Shown here: positions 8,801 through 16,019 of the stretch, piece by piece
How positions within the stretch are numbered: position 1 is the first letter of the stretch
Layout: each line of letters starts with the position of its first letter
From: Thraustochytrium sp. TN22
Lineage: Eukaryota > Sar > Bigyra > Thraustochytrida > Thraustochytriidae
Assembly (NCBI GenBank): GCA_013306675.1
Contig: JABLUY010000196.1
Span: 1 to 64,000 of the forward strand
Direction of reading: 5' to 3'
DNA length: 64,000 nt
Program-made: the position numbers and the translations under genes
The notes under the pieces: model-generated
What the model saw: the letters and a program-made list of their open reading frames with translations, nothing else
Database searches by the model: none
What the model was told of the DNA's origin: nothing

Positions 8801-11075
8801 TGAGGAGAAGAAGCGCCTGCAGATGGAGCACGCGGAGCACCTGCGCGCGATGCGCGCGCGCATGATGCACAACGCGCTGTACTCCGTCTTCGAGCAGATG
8901 GAGCGGCAGCGCATGGAGGAGGTGATGCGCACGTGCTTCCGCATGCTGCGCTTCCCGGTGATCGCTCGCAAGTCTTTCGGCATGCTGCAGTACAAGCGGC
9001 TGCAGAACTGGGTGCGCATCTGCGTGCGCTTCCGCAAGCTGTACAGGTCGATGCCAACGTACTACCGCGTGCGGCTCAAGTGGGTCACCTTCAACCGGTG
9101 GCTCGCCTTCGTGGACGCGCGCATTCGCGGCGAGACGCCCGGCCTGCGCGAGGAGCTGCTGCGACGGCGCTCGCGCCTGGGCTTGCTCAGCGCGTACGTG
9201 CGCGAGCGCGGCGAGAACGTCATGACCGACCCGGGCGACACGCGCGTGTGGTTCCTGCGCTGGGTGGAATTCGCGCAAAGCGCGCACATGAGGCAGCGTA
9301 TCGGCGCGCTCGTGCGGCGGCGGGGCGACCTGCTGCTGCTGCAGCGCGTGCTGGCCAGCTGGCGCGCGGGGCTCAAGACTGCGCACACCGTCCCACTGCG
9401 CGAGGCCACCGGCGGCGAGCCCTTCGCGGCGGCGCGCTGCGCCTTCGACCTGGACAAGTGGCGCTGCCGCATGCTCGTGCTCGAGCGCAGCCTACTCACG
9501 TCGCGCCTGCGCCGACGCAACCGCTTCGTGGACTCCGCCGTGCGCGCTTCGGTGCTGGACGTGACGCGCCAGCCGCTCACGCTGCTCAAGCGCGTGCTGG
9601 ACGAGCACGTGCACAAGACGACTCGCCGCCTGGAGCTCGAGGTGCGCCTGCTGTGCTCCGCCTTCAACGAGCGCGGCACGTACTCGTATGCGGACACGCG
9701 CACGCCGATGGTCGGTCTGCCGCTGGCCGAGGCCAGCGGCGCGCGGGCCTTCACGGACACGCCGGCGGAGACCAGCGTCAACATCGAAAGCGTCATCGTC
9801 GCGGTGAGCGAGGGCATGGTGGTTGGCCTGCAGTTGCGCCTGCGCAGCGGGCCAGTAGGCGCGCCCAGGCTCTGGCTGGGGCCTGTGCATGGCTTCCGTG
9901 CCGGCGGTGGTCTGGACAGTGGCGGTGTTGGCGAAGACGGCGGCGACGGCCTGGACGGCGACGAGGACTTCCTCCAGGTGACCGGCCTCGGTGGCGGCGC
10001 CTCGACGGGCCCGCCGGCAACGCGGGCGGCCAAGCACGGCTTCGGCAACGCGCCGGGTCTCAAGACGTACGAGTTCCGCATGCAGGACCCGCACGAGCGC
10101 ATCACGCAGGTGGAAGGCTTCGCGATGCACAACATGGTGGGCGGCAAGCTGCGATTCCGCACGAGCAACGGGCGCGTATCCCCGTGGTACGGCTCCTGCG
10201 AGACTGGCAAGCGGTTTGCGCTGCCGGGGCCGCCCGAGATGACGAGCTTCGGCAAGCCGCGGTATGAGGAGGAGTTCGTGGTGGGCTTTTTTGGCGCGTG
10301 CACAAACAACTCGATTCTCTCGCTGGGCGTCCTGCTACGCCAGGTGGACAAGAAGAACGTCTTCTCGCGTTGCTGGCTGGACCGCGTGGACTCGCTCATG
10401 GACGTGACGGACGACGCTGGAGCTGGCATGGACGAGACCAACATCGAAGAGCAGCAGGCCTTTATTGAGCAGCAGAAGCTCGAGCACCAGCGGCAGTTCA
10501 ACACGGTGCTGGCGATGCGCCGCACCGACGTGGAGGTGGCACTGCGACGGTCGACGCAGCTGGCGCGGCGCGTGCGCTATGGTGACACGGTGCCCCCGGC
10601 GCTGGCCACGGTGCGCGTGGCCGGCGCTCTCATGCGCTGGTTCTTCAACGCGCTCTCGCGAAAGCTCGTGCGCTTCAGCGCGCGCACGCACCGCATGGCT
10701 GCCGTCAGCATGCAGGATGCCTCGCTCTCGCGCGGCTACATGATGATCCAGCAGGGCAACTCGCGCCTACGCAACGCCAAGAAGCAGTTGCGCCGTCTCG
10801 AGAGCCTCGCGTATCGCCGCTCCGGCGACCGCGCCGCGCACAAGCGCGCCTGCCTCACCGAGGCGGAGATCGGCGCCAAGCGATTCCACGAGCTGAAGGC
10901 CGCCATTGAGCACCAGCAAAAGGAGCTGGGTGACGCCCAGGCTCTCATTCTCAAGGGTCGCACTACTGTGGACCACGGCCTGCACAACATGCCGAAACTG
11001 GAGACCTCTTTGCCGATCCTGGCTTACTACGAGGACCTCGTGCGCTTGGCGCAGATCAAGGACCAAATTGGTTAA
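5862..11075 (+). CDS. Giant IQ/SFI1-like repeat protein with a jacalin-like domain
   Basis: A 1737-residue protein not recognised as one known orthologue. Residues about 231-296 form a weak EF-hand-like pair. An IQ motif (CICAVARGCLVRWRARA) lies near 470-490. Two blocks (about 506-670 and 1022-1180) have tryptophan-spaced basic helices such as VRRWFAWSRQL, FCRWRSHVRR and LRHFRAWQGQV. This is the pattern of SFI1 repeats, each of which binds a centrin. A coiled coil lies near 942-990. From about 1305 to 1495 a beta-rich region matches the jacalin-like fold: ESVIVAVSEGMVVGLQLRLR, then ITQVEGFAMHNMVGGKLRF and EEEFVVGFFGACTNNSILSLGV. It has a glycine-rich insertion. The C-terminus is helical. I infer a basal-body or axoneme-associated scaffold. 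The upstream frame from 5790 starts at a non-ATG codon, so the first ATG (MDTRRRAAAE) was chosen. Confidence 0.6.
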   Translation: MDTRRRAAAEALPDAPRSSVQVSRRSQYDGPAWLERRRSGYKGSAWFDLPEGRRATSDQDHRQQQQEQEERRATGVSVLGARAADLRPVAAILEALKAKEKVQARPDTRHECSTPCAATHRGSNAEAYCSCNAAASAAVEAAAAAAAGLQAIREQAELAADEALQARLRDIVLQRAEARRMELRFFERLVNGYDMDATKLIKSPQYHLPRTLKLMDAKDASERAQESGVRRNWGRIKIAFDLHGGVLALPQLRDAMVHGGLTEAHAGRAVLRAAGLLLPGEDLVTYEDLLAYYFGDQEDAYETDSDAEVEMYDPGQDEEEPHHTRKMSREKSFSGLGSGRDGKFLRPGRVRRLRMKIKAAVQSKGVPLMPGGSQAAVNADAEADDILDEVGISVKYLKQIDKEWLAEKPYRKSSLLVQGAGGAGSPGAALPALVQRAPTASPDWLPGRRSDSQLRSKASLAEAVLVVRVRAATCICAVARGCLVRWRARAIFEESMVAKAYHVRVVRLVRRWFAWSRQLQFMNKNVRKVFCRWRSHVRRLTKSREFFRLTFWPFYIWRRYAHRRAVATRKARHLKRVWRTLTMLRHFRAWQGQVTRAKSGFGRALKHLARRQGRELQVHFEAWRRWSGQARRLSASWEMGGEALRRKVLHDRTRRAWCAWKVFARVSQRSRRTALRYYNVVPEWFAKKQVHFRRQRRLSPRLYATDKEVHVPAWPSLALTLGPQCDGFARRHPQLEAALSQFDEDMREDTLRQRKVICIERNRLGGGVLRNWRLVVEAGQKDRYAWHHYVRGVQRRVFAAWDACTTHAVRPKRRQQRDSSGFGKPAPQPRTTLFIAGSKGARGAGGRGVENGDGKMHARGDEKATATEGDDAERGPSSPAGQRQPRRRESYEEATARRRSSLREKQRARMNSLGDFLGDPQVRRQNLRRATTQAAQVRRDRLSRVVQLREHATRLELARENLALSESHAAELLEERRQQLEEKKRLQMEHAEHLRAMRARMMHNALYSVFEQMERQRMEEVMRTCFRMLRFPVIARKSFGMLQYKRLQNWVRICVRFRKLYRSMPTYYRVRLKWVTFNRWLAFVDARIRGETPGLREELLRRRSRLGLLSAYVRERGENVMTDPGDTRVWFLRWVEFAQSAHMRQRIGALVRRRGDLLLLQRVLASWRAGLKTAHTVPLREATGGEPFAAARCAFDLDKWRCRMLVLERSLLTSRLRRRNRFVDSAVRASVLDVTRQPLTLLKRVLDEHVHKTTRRLELEVRLLCSAFNERGTYSYADTRTPMVGLPLAEASGARAFTDTPAETSVNIESVIVAVSEGMVVGLQLRLRSGPVGAPRLWLGPVHGFRAGGGLDSGGVGEDGGDGLDGDEDFLQVTGLGGGASTGPPATRAAKHGFGNAPGLKTYEFRMQDPHERITQVEGFAMHNMVGGKLRFRTSNGRVSPWYGSCETGKRFALPGPPEMTSFGKPRYEEEFVVGFFGACTNNSILSLGVLLRQVDKKNVFSRCWLDRVDSLMDVTDDAGAGMDETNIEEQQAFIEQQKLEHQRQFNTVLAMRRTDVEVALRRSTQLARRVRYGDTVPPALATVRVAGALMRWFFNALSRKLVRFSARTHRMAAVSMQDASLSRGYMMIQQGNSRLRNAKKQLRRLESLAYRRSGDRAAHKRACLTEAEIGAKRFHELKAAIEHQQKELGDAQALILKGRTTVDHGLHNMPKLETSLPILAYYEDLVRLAQIKDQIG

Positions 11076-11105
11076 AATACCCGATGTCAGGTTCGCGCTC
11101 AGTTG

Positions 11106-11160
<55 letters not shown>

Positions 11161-11609
11161 TTGCCGCGCGCTTCGAGCCTCGCCAGGTCGTTTGTTGGTC
11201 TGGACTCTGGTCACGTCACGCCCGTGACCGGCGCGCCGGCCGGTCCGGGCAGCGCCTCAACCTGCCATGATGAGAAAGATACCAGCCAGCAGGTAGGCCT
11301 AACTTAAGTTAGAAAGAAACTCTCTCTGTACGCCACGGCACTGCAATTGTCGTTCGTAGGCTAGGTAGCTACGCGCAGTCGGCACTTCATGCAGGTACCA
11401 CCGCGGCCAGCGAAGCGCGACGCTGCGCGGCGCGTCAAGCGCACTGAAAAGCTGGCAGCTGCCACGCTGGCCGGCCAGCCACGACAAAAAGCGGTCAAGA
11501 TCCTTTTTGTGATTGAGCGGCTCATTATCGCAGGTCCTGACCGATCTTCTCCTCTCGCTCTCGCTCTCACTCTCTGTCTCTCCTTCATTTTTTATGCACG
11601 CACTCAGTC
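11076..11609. other. Intergenic region between convergent gene ends
   Basis: It contains a TGCC tract, a CT-rich microsatellite near 11545-11585 and no convincing coding frame. It probably holds both 3' untranslated regions. Confidence 0.5.
11104..11160. repeat. (TGCC)n tetranucleotide tract
   Basis: About 14 perfect TGCC units lie just downstream of the SFI1-like stop codon. It is the only long tract of this kind found at gene 3' ends; the other long ones lie upstream of starts. Confidence 0.95.
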
Positions 11610-12683
11610 TCACAGGCGCGGCCCAAGGGGGCGGCGCTCAAAGAGCCAAGGCTCCGGCTTATTGCGCAAGATGCGGTCGATCTTGGCCATGTGGTCGTCG
11701 GTGAGCTTGCGGGCGACCGGGATGGCGCCGAGGTTCTCCTCAATCTGTTCGGTCTTGGTGGCGCCCAGGAGCACGGTGCTCACGTTGGGGTTTTTGATGC
11801 ACCAGGCGAGCGCGAGCTGCGACATGGAGCACTGAAACTCCTTCTCGGCCATGTTGGAGAGTTGCTGCACCTTGTCGATGGACCCGTTCTTCTTCCATGA
11901 CTCGAGCATCTTGACGAGCCAGCCGTAGCCGGCCTGGGCGAGGCGCGAGTCCTCCGGGATGCCGTCCTTGTACTTGTTGGTGAGCAGACCAGACGCGAGC
12001 GGGCTCCAGATCGTGGTGCCCATGTTGTAGGGCTGCCGGTAAAGCGGGAAGTACTCTTGCTCGAAGCGCTGGCGGTGCATCATGTTGTACTGGGGCTGCT
12101 CGAAGGCAGGTGCGATCATGCCGCCGCGCTGCGCGATGAAGTACGCCTCGGTGATCTGCTGCGCGCTCCACTCGCTGGTGCCCCAGGCCGTGGCCTTGCC
12201 GGAGCGGATCAGGTCCGTCATGGCCTGCACGACCGTCTCCGTGCTGGTATACGGGTCGGGGCGGTGGCAGAAGATGAGGTCCACGTAGTCGAGCTGCAGG
12301 CGCTTGAGCGACGCATCCATGCCCTCGTTGATGTGCTTGCGACTCAAGCCCTTTTCATTCACGTTGCCCTCGTCATCCTGGGCACACCAGAAGAGCTTGG
12401 TCGTGATGACGAGCGCGGAGCGACGCCACAGCGTGGGGTCCTCCTCGCGCAGCTGCGCAAGTGCCTCGCCCATGATGCGCTCCGCCTCGCCGGAGGGGCT
12501 GCCGTAGACCTCGGCGTTGTCGAAGAGGTTCACGCCGGCCTTGCGCGCCACGCGCAGGCAGTCCTTGGCCATGTCGATGCCCTGCTGCTCGCGCAGCGTT
12601 GTCTTGACGCCAAAGGTTGCCCAGAAGCCATAGCTCAGCACAGACACCGCCAGGCCCGTGTTGCCCAGCATGCGGTAGTACAT
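11610..12683 (-). CDS. Aldo-keto reductase, voltage-gated K+ channel beta-subunit type (AKR6)
   Basis: An intact 357-residue NADPH-dependent aldo-keto reductase resembling Kv-beta subunits and bacterial YghZ/AKR14 proteins. The start MYYRMLGNTGLAVSVLSYGF is the canonical N-terminus. The catalytic tetrad is visible as Asp and Tyr in FDNAEVYGSPSGEAE, Lys in VITTKLFW and His in IFCHRPDPYTS. WSPLASGLLTNKY and LLGATKTEQIEENL are the cofactor-binding stretches near the C-terminus. The family reduces aldehydes and ketones in the cytosol, and in animals it can sit on Kv channels. No channel gene is in the window, so a channel partner is unproven. The start lies 110 bp from the divergent seven-helix gene. 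Confidence 0.88.
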   Translation of the reverse strand: MYYRMLGNTGLAVSVLSYGFWATFGVKTTLREQQGIDMAKDCLRVARKAGVNLFDNAEVYGSPSGEAERIMGEALAQLREEDPTLWRRSALVITTKLFWCAQDDEGNVNEKGLSRKHINEGMDASLKRLQLDYVDLIFCHRPDPYTSTETVVQAMTDLIRSGKATAWGTSEWSAQQITEAYFIAQRGGMIAPAFEQPQYNMMHRQRFEQEYFPLYRQPYNMGTTIWSPLASGLLTNKYKDGIPEDSRLAQAGYGWLVKMLESWKKNGSIDKVQQLSNMAEKEFQCSMSQLALAWCIKNPNVSTVLLGATKTEQIEENLGAIPVARKLTDDHMAKIDRILRNKPEPWLFERRPLGPRL

Positions 12684-12704
12684 CTTGGTCGCCTCGGCCG
12701 CCAG

Positions 12705-12760
<56 letters not shown>

Positions 12761-12793
12761 CTTGGCTGCTAGTACTTGGGCGCGCGCGAGGCC
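12684..12793. promoter_or_regulatory. Short bidirectional promoter region with a TGCC tract
   Basis: Only 110 bp separate two divergent start codons. Over half of that is the tetranucleotide tract at 12704-12761, so both leaders must be very short or the tract is transcribed. Confidence 0.45.
12704..12761. repeat. (TGCC)n / (GGCA)n tetranucleotide tract
   Basis: About 14 uninterrupted units. On the sense strand of the aldo-keto reductase gene it reads (GGCA)n and ends about 20 bp before the ATG. Confidence 0.95.
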
Positions 12794-14548
12794 ATGTCGT
12801 TCTACCTGTGCCAGCGCTCGACGCGGTCGGTGCCCATCGGCGTGGCGGTCTTCTACATGGTGCTGTACGTGGGCTTTGTGGCGCTGGCGCTGGTCATGGC
12901 GGCGCGGCAACGCGTGTACGCGTTCTGGATCGCGCCCGTAGTGACCTCGCTGATGCTTCTCAATGCCGTGTACCTTGTGGCGGTGACGCCCGAGTCGCTC
13001 ACGCTGCGCGGCGCGACGTACTCGCAAGCGCTGCTGGTCCTGAACGCCTTCATCACGCCGCTCTACGTGCTGCAGCTGTTTGAGCTCACGTTTATGGTTC
13101 ATAGAAATCGTGCCGTGAACTTCTGCTGCGTAAGACTCGAAGAGTACGGCCGCCGCCGGTCGGTCCGCGGCCTCACGGCGATGCGAGTCACCGTGCGCGG
13201 ACTCATCCTCACGCTCGCCGTTCTGGAACTCACCAACCACTCGCTCATGGTCGCGGACCTTTCGCCCGAGGACCTCGTGGCCCAGAATCTCACGCTCTGC
13301 TCGCGCGGTGTCTTCGCGCCCATGCTGTACCCGAGCCTGGATAACGCGTACACGGCCAACACGCCAGAGACCCTGGACAGGGTCACGAACTTCTTGCAGC
13401 CACTCGTGCTGCTCGTCTCGGCCGGGTATCTGGGAGTGCTGCTCTGGCGCTACGGCACCTTTTACGCCTTTCGCCCGAGCTCCACCTACCTGAACCCGTG
13501 GGTCGCGCTCTCCATCTTCGCACTCGCCTATTTGGTGGCCATGTTCTTCTACACGTCCTTCAGCGCCTTCACGCTGGCGCTCATCATTCTGCAGATCGCC
13601 TGCTTCCTCATCAGCAAGCTCGTCTTGGACGAGTTCCGCGCCTTCCACGACCTCGACGACTACCTGCGCCGCTCGCGCGGGTCCATTCCTTCGCAGCCGC
13701 TAGCCGGGCCCAAGGAGCGCCACCCACACTCCTCGCGCGTCTCGCACGGCGAGGTGGACATTAATGTGGACGCCGACGCGCCCGCCGCGCGCGACGCGGA
13801 CGGGACCCTGCCGCCGCCACCGCCGTCCACGCCGACCTCGCCGCGCTCGCCCAAGGTCGCCGTGGCGCGCTCGCAGTCGCTGCCGCTGCAGCTTCTCGCC
13901 GCGCACGACGGCAGTGGCGGCGGTCAGGTCGGCGTGGTGGTCCCTGGTGCCGGTGGCGCTGGCGACCACGGCTCAGATTCGGCGAGGGCTTCGCTCTTCA
14001 AGAGCCAGACCGCCAGCGGCGTAAGCTCCGACAAGGTGGTGCCCGAGGAGAGCTTCTCGGGTGTCCTGGCGGCGGCCGCAGCAGCTGTTGCGGGGGCTCC
14101 GCCCGCAACGCCGGAGTCCAGAGACGAGCCGGAGGGCTCCCCACGCATGCGCATGAGTTTTGATGTCGGCCATGATGAGGGAGGCGTTGGCGGTGGCCGG
14201 CAGCGGCGCCAGTACAGCGAATCCACCATTTTGGACGACGAGGAGGAGGACGAGATTGCGGACCCCGAGGACGCTTTTGGCAATGATGGCCTCGATGCCG
14301 CGCCAGCTTCGGCCGCGGCCCTGGCTCTGGTTGCGGGCTCGGCCCGCTCCGCCCGTTCGGCCGCATCGGCGCACGCTTCCGTGCATGTGACCCTGGACGT
14401 GGCCGGGACGGCCTCGCACTCGCCCAAACCGAGTGTGGACCTTCACGGCGACTGCACCGACAGTGACGAGGATAATGTTGGCGCCCCGGACAACGCGGCG
14501 GCAGATTCGTCACCGGGGGCGGGCGAGCTCTCCCTGCGCCTGAGCTGA
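12794..14548 (+). CDS. Seven-helix membrane protein with long acidic, serine-rich cytosolic tail; function unknown
   Basis: A 584-residue protein that I do not recognise. Seven hydrophobic segments are visible in the first 290 residues: around VAVFYMVLYVGFVALALVM, IAPVVTSLMLLNAVYLVAV, QALLVLNAFITPLYVLQLF, GLILTLAVLELTNHSLMV, LQPLVLLVSAGYLGVLLW, VALSIFALAYLVAMFFY and LALIILQIACFLISKLV. The last ~290 residues are disordered and rich in Ser, Ala and acidic residues. The tail contains an EDAFGNDG motif near residue 492 that also occurs in the RGS-PDZ-DENN protein of this window. Seven helices and a long tail invite comparison with receptors, but no GPCR signature such as DRY or NPxxY is seen. The first ATG (MSFYLCQRS) was chosen; the preceding in-frame TTG is not credible in a eukaryote. 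Confidence 0.65.
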   Translation: MSFYLCQRSTRSVPIGVAVFYMVLYVGFVALALVMAARQRVYAFWIAPVVTSLMLLNAVYLVAVTPESLTLRGATYSQALLVLNAFITPLYVLQLFELTFMVHRNRAVNFCCVRLEEYGRRRSVRGLTAMRVTVRGLILTLAVLELTNHSLMVADLSPEDLVAQNLTLCSRGVFAPMLYPSLDNAYTANTPETLDRVTNFLQPLVLLVSAGYLGVLLWRYGTFYAFRPSSTYLNPWVALSIFALAYLVAMFFYTSFSAFTLALIILQIACFLISKLVLDEFRAFHDLDDYLRRSRGSIPSQPLAGPKERHPHSSRVSHGEVDINVDADAPAARDADGTLPPPPPSTPTSPRSPKVAVARSQSLPLQLLAAHDGSGGGQVGVVVPGAGGAGDHGSDSARASLFKSQTASGVSSDKVVPEESFSGVLAAAAAAVAGAPPATPESRDEPEGSPRMRMSFDVGHDEGGVGGGRQRRQYSESTILDDEEEDEIADPEDAFGNDGLDAAPASAAALALVAGSARSARSAASAHASVHVTLDVAGTASHSPKPSVDLHGDCTDSDEDNVGAPDNAAADSSPGAGELSLRLS

Positions 14549-14662
14549 GGCGTTTGCCGGGCGTCGTCGACTATTTTCCCTTGCACGATTGCTATAGTAG
14601 CTAGCTCCTTGTTTCCCTCCCCATCAGAAATAGTCTCCCCCCATGTGTAAGATGTTACCTCC

Positions 14663-14707
14663 TGTCGTTGGCACAGCCAGCGTCTCGACTACTTGTCGTT
14701 GGCACAG
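14663..14707. repeat. 14-bp direct repeat in the 3' spacer
   Basis: The word tgtcgttggcacag occurs at 14663-14676 and again at 14694-14707, in the short spacer between the ends of the seven-helix gene and the FNDC3-like gene. Its significance is unknown. Confidence 0.8.
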
Positions 14708-14765
14708 ACTCAAGCCGTACGACGCTGCGCTGGGAGACAGACACAAAAAAGAAAAGACTCTTGCA

Positions 14766-15987
14766 TCAGTTGTGTACAACAAAGAAAAACCAAAAGACAA
14801 TGCCAAAGCAGCTGGCGCAGAGCGCTGCGAAGCGTGGGTAGCGAAAGTACCACGCGAGGCGCTTGCGCTTGAGCGCGTAGTCAGGAGCGACGAGGGACGC
14901 GCTGCTGCTCGAGGAGGCGGAGCGTGCCGTCCGCATGCCCTCCTGCGAGGCCTCGGAGGCGCTCCGAGCAGGGCGCGCCTCCGTGGCCTGAGTCGCCGCC
15001 TCGACTGCCTCCGTTGACCTCTTTTCGTCCACCGCTTGCGTCGCCTCCTCGGCGAGCGAGAGAGCACGGGCGAGAGGTGAAGGCACAGCGGCCGTGGCGG
15101 CGGCCGCGGCGGCGAGCGAAGCCGTCTGTACCGTGCAGGCTTGGCTGTACGGGGTGCAGACGCCGTCAACGACGGCCTGCACGCGAGCCCTGTACATGGA
15201 GTTAGGCTGGGCGGCGGCGAAGACAAAGGCCGAGGACGGCCCGCAATAGACCTCCGCGAAATCCGGGCGCCGGTCGCGCTTGGACTTGATGAGCGCCACC
15301 TGGAGCCGGAAACCGAGCGCGGCCGCGTCCTTCCTGTCCGACTTGCCCCCCGAGGGCGGCGGCATCGTCCAAGTAAAGGTGAGTGGGTCTAGTGAGCTGG
15401 CCACGAGCGACTCTGGTGCTTGCGGCGCTTTGGGCGCCTCGGGCGTCGTGAAGCGCGCCCAGGCCGAGAACGGCCCGCTGCCAGCCGAGTTGACGGCGCG
15501 CACGCGGAAGCCGTACGCAGAGGCCGCGCGAAGCTTCTTGAGCACGGCGCGCGTCGTGGCGCCGGCATGAAAGACCACGGCCCCGCCAGCGTCGGCCCCC
15601 AGGCCGCCCTCGTCGCGCACCACCTGCGTCTCGTAGCCGAGGATGCTATCACCGCCGTTGTCCTCCGGCGCGTCCCATTCACAGACCGCGTTGGAAGCCT
15701 GCTCCACCTTGACCTGGACCGCACCACTTATGGGGCCTGGCACGGCCACGGGCATGCGCATGCTGGCCGGCTCCGACGCAGGGCTCTCACCCAGACGCGA
15801 GACAGCCACGACGCGCACCGCGACGCGACTGGCCGGCGCCACGCGGTCCAGAACGAAGTCAGTCGCCTCGGCTGGCAGCAGCGGCACATCCGGGTGCGCC
15901 GAGACGAAGTCGTCCTCGCGCTCGCGCGCGGACACACCGCCGCGGGACTTGCCAGTCTGCGAGGAGGAGGAGGCGGAGGCGGAGGAG

Positions 15988-16019
<32 letters not shown>

